Source of the DNA: Butyrivibrio sp. XPD2006
Lineage (GTDB): Bacteria; Bacillota; Clostridia; Lachnospirales; Lachnospiraceae
NCBI RefSeq assembly: GCF_000420865.1
Contig: NZ_ATVT01000007.1
Location: 62,001 to 126,000, forward strand
Reading direction: 5' to 3'
DNA length: 64,000 nt
How positions within the stretch are numbered: the first letter of the stretch is position 1; every line of letters begins with the position of its first letter. Below the pieces are notes generated by a model. The model searched no databases. It was not told the DNA's origin and saw nothing but the letters and a program-made list of their open reading frames with translations. Below are positions 1 through 8,508 of this stretch, one piece after another. The translations under genes and the position numbers were made by a program.

Positions 1-22
1 TTCTCCTCCTTAAAGTCACTAA
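1..22 (-). promoter_or_regulatory. Ribosome-binding site of a gene beyond the left edge
   Basis: On the minus strand, directly after the cbiB stop codon, the sequence reads AAGGAGGAGAA, a strong Shine-Dalgarno. No start codon follows inside the window, so the B12 operon very probably continues with at least one more gene to the left. From operon habit that could be cobD or another late B12 gene, but nothing here identifies it. Confidence 0.6.
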
Positions 23-1015
23 TTATCTATAATACAGAATGCTGATAACCAAAGCAAGAAACAGCATCAGCATAACGCAAAGAGTTTCCGTGGCATACAT
101 AAGCCTGCAGGCTCTTTTTATGTCTTTTCTCTCAATGGGTCTTGTGTCATCCCCTATATAAGGCTTTTTGACCACCTTGCCAAAATAACTGGCATCTCCT
201 GCAAGCCTTACAGAGAGCGCTCCCGCAAAAGCACTCTCGGTCTGAGCGGAGTTCGGGGATTTGTGGTTATAGCGATCCCTGCCAAATATCCGGGCAGCTC
301 CCTTTGCCGAGTACTCTTTTCCCATAAAAAGCGATGCACCTATCGCCAAAAGTGCACTTATCCTTGCGGGAATATAATTAAAGACGTCATCCATCTTGGC
401 TGCAAACTTCCCAAAATACTCATACCTGTCATTGTGATAGCCCAGCATGGAATCCATGGTGTTCACCGCCTTATATACCAGTCCAAAAACAGATCCGCCA
501 AGGAAACAGTAAACAAGAGGTGCAATGACTCCGTCGGAAGTATTCTCTGCCACGGTTTCAACCGCTGCTCTCACGACTCCGTCTTCATCCAGCACGTCTG
601 TATCTCTTCCTACAATCATGGAAACTGCGGCTCTTCCGGCATCAAGTCCGTCTTTTTCCAGCGCATCATACACTTTCATGCTCTCATCCTTAAGGCTCTT
701 TGCTGCGAGACAATATGCCGTGAGCACTGCCTCTACTGCAATTCCAAGGTAGCTGCTGTATAGGTGTGTAAAGAACCAGATTGCAAAGCCGACTGCAAAG
801 GTAAGCGAGACAACGATCACCCATAAAAGAGCTCCCAAAAAGAGCTCCCTCTCTTCATTCCTTTGCTTTTGCTCTGAGTCTTTTCCCAGAAAAGCCCTCT
901 CCAAAAGGCCTATGACTCTCCCCATAAGCCTTACGGGATGAGGCATCCGGTGCGGATCTCCGACGATCCTGTCTATTAAAAATCCAATAAAAAAAGCTAT
1001 AAAATGTTCTATCAT
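23..1015 (-). CDS. cbiB: Adenosylcobinamide-phosphate synthase CbiB
   Basis: CbiB is an integral-membrane enzyme that attaches the aminopropanol (phosphate) arm to adenosylcobyric acid, giving adenosylcobinamide (phosphate). The protein shows the family's N-terminal region with DRxVGDPHRMPHPVRLMG, then several hydrophobic segments and the SDGVIAPLVY and KAVNTMDSM motifs typical of CbiB/CobD. Its 330 residues match the usual length. I place the start at the ATG at 1015 rather than seven codons upstream, because that ATG shares an ATGA overlap with the cobS stop codon, which implies translational coupling. It is the last complete gene of the B12 operon in the window. Confidence 0.95.
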   Translation of the reverse strand: MIEHFIAFFIGFLIDRIVGDPHRMPHPVRLMGRVIGLLERAFLGKDSEQKQRNEERELFLGALLWVIVVSLTFAVGFAIWFFTHLYSSYLGIAVEAVLTAYCLAAKSLKDESMKVYDALEKDGLDAGRAAVSMIVGRDTDVLDEDGVVRAAVETVAENTSDGVIAPLVYCFLGGSVFGLVYKAVNTMDSMLGYHNDRYEYFGKFAAKMDDVFNYIPARISALLAIGASLFMGKEYSAKGAARIFGRDRYNHKSPNSAQTESAFAGALSVRLAGDASYFGKVVKKPYIGDDTRPIERKDIKRACRLMYATETLCVMLMLFLALVISILYYR

Positions 1016-1800
1016 AATCTGACCACAAAGAGGCATACAGCAAGCACAAGAAGGCCGATCAGCTCTCCTCTTGCAACAAACATGCCTGCCGTATCTCCTG
1101 TAACTCCGCCGAATTTCTTATTGCAAAGATATGCATAGTAAAAACAAAAAATGATAAGAGCCAGAAAGGCCAAAGCTCCTGCCATCAGATTTATGTATAT
1201 CATAAAAAGGCCGGAGACAGAAGCAAGAAATGTCAAAAACATAAAGTCGGCGCTTCCCGTCTTTCCCGCTTCTCTGCTGAGCATACCGTCACTCTTAGCC
1301 TTTGGAAGGACAAGGCTCAAAACTCCGCAAAGAGCTCTTACAAACACGAACAGAAGCGCAAAAAGATATATTCCCATGTAATCCGTATCGCCGGCACCTG
1401 CGTAGGCAAGCAGATAAGCTCCAAGGATAAACAAAAGAGAATATCTTGCAAACCCGATCACTGCAAAGGCTCCGATATGCGGATCCTTCATGATCTCAAG
1501 GCTTCTCTCCCTCCCCGAATATGAAGAGAGGGCATCACAGACATCCATATAGCCGTCTAAGTGAAATCCGCCGGTTATAACAACAGGCACAAGGCACAAT
1601 AGGAGCGATGTCACAAACACGGGAACATCAAATCGGCAACATAAAAACCACAGGCCTATTTCAAGTCCTCCGATCACCATCCCAATCAGAGGAAGGAATG
1701 TTATGGCATGGCTGTACTCCTCCTCTTCCCACTTAAACTGCGGAACAGGGATCCTTGAGTACATGGAAAATGCAATTAGTATACTCTTAATTATTCTCAC
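1012..1800 (-). CDS. cobS: Adenosylcobinamide-GDP ribazoletransferase CobS
   Basis: This membrane enzyme joins adenosylcobinamide-GDP with alpha-ribazole (phosphate) to make adenosylcobalamin (phosphate). The protein has an N-terminal FSMYSRIPVP stretch, the signature GGFHLDGYMDVCDAL with its metal-binding aspartates, and about six hydrophobic segments. This is typical of CobS. An ATG at 1830 is in frame but has no Shine-Dalgarno. The GTG at 1800 (protein beginning VRIIKSILIAFS) is preceded by AAGGAG and gives 262 residues, so I prefer it. The gene overlaps the end of cobU and the start of cbiB. Confidence 0.93.
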   Translation of the reverse strand: MRIIKSILIAFSMYSRIPVPQFKWEEEEYSHAITFLPLIGMVIGGLEIGLWFLCCRFDVPVFVTSLLLCLVPVVITGGFHLDGYMDVCDALSSYSGRERSLEIMKDPHIGAFAVIGFARYSLLFILGAYLLAYAGAGDTDYMGIYLFALLFVFVRALCGVLSLVLPKAKSDGMLSREAGKTGSADFMFLTFLASVSGLFMIYINLMAGALAFLALIIFCFYYAYLCNKKFGGVTGDTAGMFVARGELIGLLVLAVCLFVVRL

Positions 1801-2305
1801 TCTTTTGCCATTCTCCTTCGACAAATTCATAGACTGTATCAGCTAAGCTGCGCAGCTTTCCGTTCACCTCATCAAGGCTACTTACATACTCTTTTGTCTC
1901 TTCATCAAAACCTTCTTCGCAGGCAAAAGAGTTTGTGACTAAAACAGTGTTTTTGGCCTCTTTGCAGATCTTCGAAATATCTTCCAGCGCACTTTCCAAA
2001 GTACTGCCATCATCATGCATCACATTTCCGACAAGGTTGGAAATGCATTCAACAAGCACAGTCGCTTTTTCAAGCTCTTGCACCTTCGCCACTGCATCCC
2101 AGACTTTTACGGGCTCTTCTATGGTAAAAAAGCCTTTTCCTTCCCGTTTCTTTCTGTGCTTTTTAACCCTCTCTTCTCCCGCTTCGTCCAAAATCTCCAT
2201 AGTGGCAAGATATATTCTTTTTGTATCACCTGACAGCTTTATCGCCAGCTCTTCAGCCAGTGCGCTCTTTCCGCTGTCCGGCACTCCGACAACCAGTGTC
2301 ACCAT
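1787..2305 (-). CDS. cobU: Bifunctional adenosylcobinamide kinase/guanylyltransferase CobU
   Basis: CobU phosphorylates adenosylcobinamide and then transfers GMP from GTP to it, preparing the nucleotide-loop assembly. The 172-residue protein begins with a P-loop GVPDSGKS (residues 7-14). It has the basic KKHRKKR segment in which His50 corresponds to the guanylylated histidine of CobU. The length is normal for the family. The start ATG overlaps the cobT stop by one base (TGATG), so translation is probably coupled. The next gene downstream is cobS, which uses its product. Confidence 0.95.
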   Translation of the reverse strand: MVTLVVGVPDSGKSALAEELAIKLSGDTKRIYLATMEILDEAGEERVKKHRKKREGKGFFTIEEPVKVWDAVAKVQELEKATVLVECISNLVGNVMHDDGSTLESALEDISKICKEAKNTVLVTNSFACEEGFDEETKEYVSSLDEVNGKLRSLADTVYEFVEGEWQKSENN

Positions 2306-3378
2306 CAGTCAAACCTCTCATAATCCTCAATATCATAATCAGCAAACTTCGCCGCGTTATAGTAGAAATCCATTGCCACATCAAGAAGCGAAAAAGCCAT
2401 TAAAGCTCCTGTTCCCTCACCAAGCGCAAGATTTCCGTTCATAAGAGGCTTAAGTCCCAGCTCGCTTAGTGTAAAGACATTGCCCTTCTCTCTTCCTGCG
2501 TGGGATGCGATCATGTAGTCAGACGCCCCGGGGACAATGGCATTTGCCACCATTGCTGCGCCGGTGCTTATGACACCATCAAGCATCACCGGCACATGAT
2601 AAATCCCGGCACCTATGCAGACTCCCACAAGGCCTGCAATATCCAGTCCTCCAAAAGTCCTTAGTATCTCAAAGGCCCTCTTAGAACCGCTAAATCCGTC
2701 AAATGAATACCCGGAAAGTGCCTTTCTCAAAACGTCTATTTTCCTGAACAGTCCCTCATGCGAAAGTCCTGCTCCTCGCCCGGCCACATCAGAAGGGTCA
2801 AGTTCAAGCATTGCGCATATCACAGCACAGGATGTAGTGGTATTGCCGATCCCCATCTCTCCTGTTGCAAGGATATCTGTACCTTTCTCTGAAAGCTCTT
2901 TTACCAGGCCTATTCCTGTCTCTATTGCGGAGAGTACCTCACTCTCGCTCATGGCAGGCTCATCAAGAAAACTCTTTGTTCCCCTGCTGACCTTCCTGCT
3001 TAGGACTCCTGCAATCTCTTCGCTGCAGTCAATACCGATATCAACAGTCACAACTTCAGCATTCACTTTCCTTGCTATGGTGCTTGCACTGCTGATACCC
3101 TTTCCGAGAGCTATTGCAACTGCCTTAGTGATATCGCTCCCGCTTTGGGATACGCCCTCTTTTACAATTCCGTTGTCTGCGCACATGACAACCAGGGTCT
3201 TTTTATCAATCTCAGGGTGTTCGCTGTTTTGGATCGCACCGATCCTGCAGATCACATCCTCAAAATCTCCCAGAGAATCCAGGGGCTTTGAGATCTTATC
3301 CCAGTTTCTCTTCACCTGCATAAAGACCTTTTCGTCAGGCTTATCTATTTTAAGATCAAACAGTTCTTCCTGTGTCAT
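2305..3378 (-). CDS. cobT: Nicotinate-nucleotide--dimethylbenzimidazole phosphoribosyltransferase CobT
   Basis: CobT makes alpha-ribazole phosphate from nicotinate mononucleotide and a lower-ligand base such as dimethylbenzimidazole. The 357-residue protein contains the family's ADNGIVKEGVSQ motif, the GEMGIGNTTTS loop, and the C-terminal LALGEGTGALMAF segment that carries the catalytic glutamate in characterised CobT. A Shine-Dalgarno AGGAA lies six bases before the ATG. It sits between cbiA and cobU in the operon. The sequence does not say which lower-ligand base is used. Confidence 0.96.
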   Translation of the reverse strand: MTQEELFDLKIDKPDEKVFMQVKRNWDKISKPLDSLGDFEDVICRIGAIQNSEHPEIDKKTLVVMCADNGIVKEGVSQSGSDITKAVAIALGKGISSASTIARKVNAEVVTVDIGIDCSEEIAGVLSRKVSRGTKSFLDEPAMSESEVLSAIETGIGLVKELSEKGTDILATGEMGIGNTTTSCAVICAMLELDPSDVAGRGAGLSHEGLFRKIDVLRKALSGYSFDGFSGSKRAFEILRTFGGLDIAGLVGVCIGAGIYHVPVMLDGVISTGAAMVANAIVPGASDYMIASHAGREKGNVFTLSELGLKPLMNGNLALGEGTGALMAFSLLDVAMDFYYNAAKFADYDIEDYERFD

Positions 3379-3387
3379 ACCAAATTC

Positions 3388-4734
3388 CTACATTCCTAAA
3401 AATCTCTCTATAACCTTCCTGCAGGAAGGATAGTAAAGGTGAGCAAATCCCGCAAAGACATTTCCCTTTGACTGATATCCGCTCCAGGACCTGCCACTGC
3501 TTAGCTTTGTAACTGTAGCAGCTTCGCCGTTATCCGTGGTGTCGTAGTAATGGAATTCATGCCCTCTTACGCGATCTTGTTCCATCAGATAGGGATTGTC
3601 TAAAGCTCTGCTTACAGAAACATAACCAAAGTGCGAGAGCTTATCTGTCATGAATGAGCTGCCACTAAGCGCTCCCGCCATATCGTATTCGCTGCCTTCT
3701 TTATCTTTGAGTTTCTCCTGCAGGTAGAGAAAGCCTCCGCACTCTGCAAGAATTGGTATTCCAAAGTCCGCAGCCTTTTTAATGCTGTCACGCATGCTTA
3801 CATTTTCCGAGAGCTCTTTTGCGTAGAGTTCAGGATAGCCTCCGCCTATGATCAGCCTTGATATCTCCGGAATTTTTCTATCATGGATCGGGGAAAAGAA
3901 CTTTATACGCGCCCCCATTTTCTCAAGGAGCTCAAGGTTTTCCTCATAGTAAAAACAAAATGCTTCATCCCTTGCAACGCCCACAGTCACGTCAAACTGC
4001 GGATACGGCTTCTCTTCCGGGACGTTTATGGCTCCGGCCCCTTTTGCTATCTGCATAAGGCCGTCCATATCAAGGCTCTTTAAAAGCTCATCCGAAACAC
4101 TGTCAACTCTTGAAAGGAGCTCCGGAACCTCCGATGGCATAACCAGCCCCAGGTGTCTGCTCTCAAGAACGCCGTCCTTTAGTGCAGGAAGCGCTGCTAT
4201 TACAGGGATTCCAATATCTTTTTTGATAAGGGTTGAAAGCTCGGAAACAAGAGCCGCTGATACCCTGTTAAGAATAACACCCTTTATCACGCGATCGCTG
4301 CCGTACTCAAGATATCCCTTAATCATGGCAACCACGGATTTGCTCATGCCCTTTGCATCAACAATAAGTATCGCCGGGGTCTTTGTCCTTACGCACAGGT
4401 CATATGAAGATCCAATCCCTTCCTCGACTCCAAGGCCGTCATAAAAGCCCATGACGCCCTCAATAATGCCGATATCGCACCCCTTTGAGCCTTCGATGAG
4501 GCTTCTTTCTACTCCCTCTTCCCCGGCCATTATAAGATCCAGATTTCTTGAAGGAACCGATAATACGCTTTTGTGAAACATCGGATCTATAAAGTCAGGT
4601 CCGCATTTAAAGGCGCAGGGATTAAAGCCCTTTTTTACAAGGGCACGCAAAAGTGCACAGGTTATAAGAGTCTTTCCGCTGCCGCTTTTTGGCGCGCACA
4701 AAAGAACTCTTGGCAGTACTTTTTCTCTTTCCAT
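3388..4734 (-). CDS. cbiA: Cobyrinic acid a,c-diamide synthase CbiA
   Basis: This ATP- and glutamine-dependent enzyme amidates the a and c carboxylates of cobyrinic acid. The N-terminal domain has the P-loop APKSGSGKT and the FKCGPDFIDPMFH motif of CbiA/CobB. The C-terminal class I glutamine-amidotransferase domain has the cysteine elbow ILAECGGFLYL and a terminal VRGHEFHYYD segment. Of three nearby ATGs I choose 4734 (448 residues, MEREKVLPRVLL), because AGGTGG lies about six bases before it and abuts the ATG at 4740. The gene is nearly contiguous with the upstream fusion gene and with cobT downstream. Confidence 0.95.
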   Translation of the reverse strand: MEREKVLPRVLLCAPKSGSGKTLITCALLRALVKKGFNPCAFKCGPDFIDPMFHKSVLSVPSRNLDLIMAGEEGVERSLIEGSKGCDIGIIEGVMGFYDGLGVEEGIGSSYDLCVRTKTPAILIVDAKGMSKSVVAMIKGYLEYGSDRVIKGVILNRVSAALVSELSTLIKKDIGIPVIAALPALKDGVLESRHLGLVMPSEVPELLSRVDSVSDELLKSLDMDGLMQIAKGAGAINVPEEKPYPQFDVTVGVARDEAFCFYYEENLELLEKMGARIKFFSPIHDRKIPEISRLIIGGGYPELYAKELSENVSMRDSIKKAADFGIPILAECGGFLYLQEKLKDKEGSEYDMAGALSGSSFMTDKLSHFGYVSVSRALDNPYLMEQDRVRGHEFHYYDTTDNGEAATVTKLSSGRSWSGYQSKGNVFAGFAHLYYPSCRKVIERFLGM

Positions 4735-4744
4735 TACCATCCAC

Positions 4745-6736
4745 CTAAACTTCAAAAGCTATAACAAACACCGGATTCATCCCATCTGCCATGTGATAGG
4801 ATCCGACCTCTTTAAACCTTGCTGCGCTAAGCTGAACCACCTCAGTGTTTGCTGCTCCCATGGCACTGATCACTTCCATGGTCTTTCCAAGGGTCTCAAG
4901 AGTCACGCAGTTGACCACGAACCTTACAGGCCCGTTATCCCTCTTGCAGCTCCTTATGATCTCTTCAAGATTTCCACTGCTTCCGCCAATAAAAACATGG
5001 CTTGGTCTTGGAAGGCCGGATAGAGCTTCGGGTGCTTTTCCCTCAACTATCTCCATATTCTCAAGTCCAAATTTATCTCTGTTCTTATAAAGGAGCTCTA
5101 TGGCCTTTTCGCTTTTCTCTATGGAAAAGACCTTTACGCCCGGATCAGTAAGTGCAGCTTCCAGCGATATTGAGCCTGTTCCGGCACCAACATCAAAAAG
5201 AATACTGTCTTTGGTAAGACCAAGTTTTCTTATAGACAGTGACCTTACTTCCTCCTTGGTCATGGGCACATCGCCCCTTATTATCTCATCATCCGAAAGC
5301 GCCGGTATCAGCTTGTTTTCTATGGCGGCAGGATTCTCGATATACATTAAGGTCTTGCCCTTGACATCACTTTCCAAAAAACCTTCTGCCCCATACACGC
5401 TTATCTTCTCTATATCTGTTCCAAGCTCACATCCAAATGTCACTCTGCATTCTTCAGGCAATCTCTTTGCTGTTTCAAGTGCTGCTTCTGCGCTATTTAC
5501 AAGAAGAATTACTTTCTCATTTTTCCTTACAAAACCGCACACATCGCAATCTCTGCCATGGTTTGAGATTATCGTTACATCTTCAAGAGCAGCTCCGATC
5601 CTTGCTGCAAAGAGTGATACCGAAGATATTCCGGTTATCTTTTTTACTGTATAGCCAACCTCTTCAAATATTGCAGAGGCTTTCTTTGCTCCGCTGCAAA
5701 GGCTTATGTCTCCCGAATACACCACAAGAGGAGCTTTATACTCCTGATGTTCTTTTAAGAATTCCAGGATCTTCTCTCCCTCATACCAGTCCTTTTGAGG
5801 AGCGGAAATACCGTTTATTCTCTCAAGAACCGTCTTTGCGCCAAAGACAATATCAGCTTCCTTCAAAGCTTTTGATAATTCAGCGGTATAGAACCTCTCA
5901 TCCCCGGGGCCTACGCCTCCTAAAGTAATGGTTTTGCTTGTTTCTTCTAAAGGCTCTTTTCCCAGGATAGCAAGTATCTTCTCAAGTATTTCTCCGGCTT
6001 CAAGACCATCCTGAGTGGTATCATTCTTCTCAGGATTTCTTATAACGATTGTCTCTGCATTACAGTTATCAGCAGCCCTTAGTTTCTCCGAAAATCCCCC
6101 TGCCTCTCCGCTTTCCTTGGTAAGGATGACCGATGCATTTATCTCTCTTATCAGAGCCTCATTCATGGCCGCAGAAAAAGGTCCCTGCATTGCAATTATC
6201 TGACGTCCCCGTAGCCCCGCTTCATGGCACTTTTCGATGCTTGCAACATCCGGGATGATCCTGACATAAACTCTGGATATATCGGAAATTTTGCTTGTAA
6301 TCTCTTTTAAATCCCTGCTACCCGTAAGGAGCAATATGTTTCCTGCTCTCTTCTCAAGCTCTTTTGCTGCATCTGTCACATCTTCAACATATGTCACGTT
6401 TCCTTCATTTGCCTCAGAATCTGCAGTTTTTCTGAGCAGCCTTAAATAGGTAAAAGACTCTTTTTCACAGGCGCTCTTTATCTCCTGGGAGGCCTTTATC
6501 GCATAGGGGTGCGTTGCATCGACAACTGCAGCAAATTCGCCGCTTCTAAGAAGGTCTGCAATTGCGCTGCTGTCCATGCGTCCCACAAGTAGAGATGCTT
6601 CTCCGCTTTCCTCTTCAACTGTCTTTCCATATTCTGTTGCAACGCTGACCACATGCGGAATTCCCAGTTCCTCTAATTTACTTGCAAACAGTCTTCCTTC
6701 AGTGGTTCCGCCGAAAACAAGAATCTTATCTCTCAC
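4745..6736 (-). CDS. Fused precorrin-6 reductase / C5,15-methyltransferase / decarboxylase (CbiJ-CbiE-CbiT)
   Basis: One 663-residue protein carries three consecutive corrin-ring enzymes. Residues about 4-255 are a CbiJ/CobK-type cobalt-precorrin-6A reductase (ILVFGGTTEGR start, DATHPYA, GSRDL). Residues about 270-465 are a CbiE-type tetrapyrrole methylase (GGVGPGDERFYT, VYSGDISLCSG, SNHGRD). Residues about 480-663 are a CbiT-type decarboxylating methyltransferase (PMTKEEVRSL, SAM-binding DVGAGTGS at 515-522). The CbiE-CbiT part corresponds to CobL of the aerobic pathway. The three activities act in succession, so the fusion would channel precorrin-6 intermediates. The start is GTG at 6736 with GAGG eight bases upstream. 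It overlaps the cbiH end by 11 bases. Confidence 0.93.
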   Translation of the reverse strand: MRDKILVFGGTTEGRLFASKLEELGIPHVVSVATEYGKTVEEESGEASLLVGRMDSSAIADLLRSGEFAAVVDATHPYAIKASQEIKSACEKESFTYLRLLRKTADSEANEGNVTYVEDVTDAAKELEKRAGNILLLTGSRDLKEITSKISDISRVYVRIIPDVASIEKCHEAGLRGRQIIAMQGPFSAAMNEALIREINASVILTKESGEAGGFSEKLRAADNCNAETIVIRNPEKNDTTQDGLEAGEILEKILAILGKEPLEETSKTITLGGVGPGDERFYTAELSKALKEADIVFGAKTVLERINGISAPQKDWYEGEKILEFLKEHQEYKAPLVVYSGDISLCSGAKKASAIFEEVGYTVKKITGISSVSLFAARIGAALEDVTIISNHGRDCDVCGFVRKNEKVILLVNSAEAALETAKRLPEECRVTFGCELGTDIEKISVYGAEGFLESDVKGKTLMYIENPAAIENKLIPALSDDEIIRGDVPMTKEEVRSLSIRKLGLTKDSILFDVGAGTGSISLEAALTDPGVKVFSIEKSEKAIELLYKNRDKFGLENMEIVEGKAPEALSGLPRPSHVFIGGSSGNLEEIIRSCKRDNGPVRFVVNCVTLETLGKTMEVISAMGAANTEVVQLSAARFKEVGSYHMADGMNPVFVIAFEV

Positions 6737-7466
6737 TTTGATATCCTCTGGCTGTGACCATAAGTCCCATTATATTTCTGGTTGATGAATTGCCGATAAA
6801 CACCGTCGAGAACATATCTGCGGAAGCTTCTTTCAGCTCCCCAAGGGTAAGTACTTCTGAGTTCTCACCGTCTCTTCCGATGTTCCTTGCAATTCCGCAC
6901 ACTCTCTCCTCTTCGATCTCCTCAAGCAGTATCTCGCAGGCCTTCCTTAAAAATCCGGCTCTTGACTTACTCTCGGGGTTATAGAGCACAATGACCATAT
7001 CCGTCTGCGCTGCAGCCCGGAGCCTTTTTTCAATGAGCTCGAAGGGCGTGAGCCTGTTGCTTAAACTGATGCAGCAAAAGTCATGTATAAGCGGAGCACC
7101 CAAAACGGCTCCTCCACTGATGGCCGCTGTGACTCCTGTCGTAGCCTTTATGGAAACCTCCGGAAAATCAACGCCCATCTCATAGACAAGTCCCATAAGC
7201 CCGTATATTCCCGCATCTCCGCTGCAAATAAGGGCAACCTTTTTGCCTGTATCCGCCTCTTTTAAGGCAAGCCTTACCCTCTCCTCCTCCTTCATCATCG
7301 GAGTGCTGATAAACTCTTTATCCTCAAACATAGGGCGCACCAGATCGCAGTAGACGGTATACCCAACGATAACATCGCAGCAGTTTAGCACCTTGGCGCT
7401 CCTTATTGTCATATCCGAATACTGTCCCGGTCCAAAACCAACCACATACAAACACTTTTCACTCAT
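6726..7466 (-). CDS. cbiH: Cobalt-precorrin-3B C17-methyltransferase CbiH
   Basis: CbiH methylates C17 and drives ring contraction in corrin synthesis. The 246-residue protein is a single tetrapyrrole-methylase domain. It has an N-terminal LYVVGFGPGQYSDMTIRSAKVL, the CSGDAGIYGLMG glycine-rich SAM-binding loop, and the ISLSNRLTPFELIEKRL and VLYNPESKSR segments that distinguish CbiH/CobJ from its paralogues. The length is normal for a stand-alone enzyme. It overlaps cbiG upstream by eight bases and the fusion gene downstream by 11. Confidence 0.95.
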   Translation of the reverse strand: MSEKCLYVVGFGPGQYSDMTIRSAKVLNCCDVIVGYTVYCDLVRPMFEDKEFISTPMMKEEERVRLALKEADTGKKVALICSGDAGIYGLMGLVYEMGVDFPEVSIKATTGVTAAISGGAVLGAPLIHDFCCISLSNRLTPFELIEKRLRAAAQTDMVIVLYNPESKSRAGFLRKACEILLEEIEEERVCGIARNIGRDGENSEVLTLGELKEASADMFSTVFIGNSSTRNIMGLMVTARGYQSER

Positions 7467-8508
7467 CTCTCAGAATCCTCCGGGCGGCTCCCACCGCCAA
7501 TGTCATACCGTTTTCTGCCCTCTTTTTCATAATGATCCTCTTGCAGCCATAGGCCATAAGCGACCTCTCGCATACATTGTCAGATCCCACCGTCTCTTTG
7601 ACAAATTCAGACGCTGAAAACTCTCCCTCCTGCTTCATAAGCTCTTCTCCGGAAAATGTCTTAAACTCTGCTCCAAGCTCATCTGCAAGTTCCGTTATTC
7701 CCTTCTCGTCCTGTTTAAGATCAATGGAGACAACAGCTGCAACACTTCTTTTATCAATTGAAAGTTCATCAAGAACTCTGTCTGCAAACTCTATCAGTTC
7801 AAGTCCTTCCTTACCTTTTCTGCATCCCACTCCAAGCACTATACACCTGGGGATGAGCTGCAGTCTTTCTCCGTCCCCGATCCTTGGTGATATGGTAAAA
7901 GAGCCTTCGGCTGCCTCGTATTTAGCAGACTTCTCATCAGCTCTGCAGAGATTTTTTCTCTCGGATATAACCTCCAGCACATCTGCAAATTCAGGATCCA
8001 CCAGGTAAAACGCCTGTCCGTTTTCAAGCAGATAAGCAGAAAAAGACTTGGCCTTTTTCAAATCATTTATGCACAGGTCATTGTCTTTTGCAAAAACATC
8101 CACTGCAAATTCGCCTCTGACATCACTGGCTGTGGTGATCACAGGCGTTGCCCCGATAAGGACCGACAGCTCTTTTGCAGCCGCGACTCCGCCGCCAAGA
8201 TGACCTGAGAGAACGGGAATTACAAACCTGCCCTCTTCATCGATCACGATCACCGCTGCATCTGCGCTCTTGTCCCGGACAAAGGGAGCGATGGCTCTTA
8301 CAGCTATTCCACAGGCGCCGATATAAACTAAAATATTGCCTTTCTTAAAGTTCTCCCTTGTCCATTCCGAAAGTCCTCCCTCAGGTACAGGTGCCCAAGT
8401 CGTGTCACCATCAGATTCCGAAAGGAGCGATGCAAACCTCATCATCAGTTCTTTTCCGGTCGCTGTAAAGCTTATGAACTTGTAATTATTCTTTGATGCC
8501 TGAACCAT
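7459..8508 (-). CDS. cbiG: Cobalt-precorrin-5A hydrolase CbiG
   Basis: CbiG opens the lactone of cobalt-precorrin-5A and releases acetaldehyde. This step is specific to the anaerobic pathway, so the gene indicates the early-cobalt route. The 349-residue protein has the N-terminal region with YIGACGIAVRAIAPFVRDKSADAAV, the SGHLGG motif, and a C-terminal domain starting near LGVGCRKGKEGLEL. A Shine-Dalgarno AAGGAAA precedes the ATG. The gene overlaps the ABC ATPase gene by 23 bases. Confidence 0.95.
   Translation of the reverse strand: MVQASKNNYKFISFTATGKELMMRFASLLSESDGDTTWAPVPEGGLSEWTRENFKKGNILVYIGACGIAVRAIAPFVRDKSADAAVIVIDEEGRFVIPVLSGHLGGGVAAAKELSVLIGATPVITTASDVRGEFAVDVFAKDNDLCINDLKKAKSFSAYLLENGQAFYLVDPEFADVLEVISERKNLCRADEKSAKYEAAEGSFTISPRIGDGERLQLIPRCIVLGVGCRKGKEGLELIEFADRVLDELSIDKRSVAAVVSIDLKQDEKGITELADELGAEFKTFSGEELMKQEGEFSASEFVKETVGSDNVCERSLMAYGCKRIIMKKRAENGMTLAVGAARRILRDE

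Noticed and set aside
2615..3433. Plus-strand open frame of 272 codons opposite cobT
   Set aside because: It lies wholly over the well-supported cobT and cbiA genes, has no good ribosome-binding site, and is a Ser/Thr/Pro-rich translation typical of an antisense shadow.
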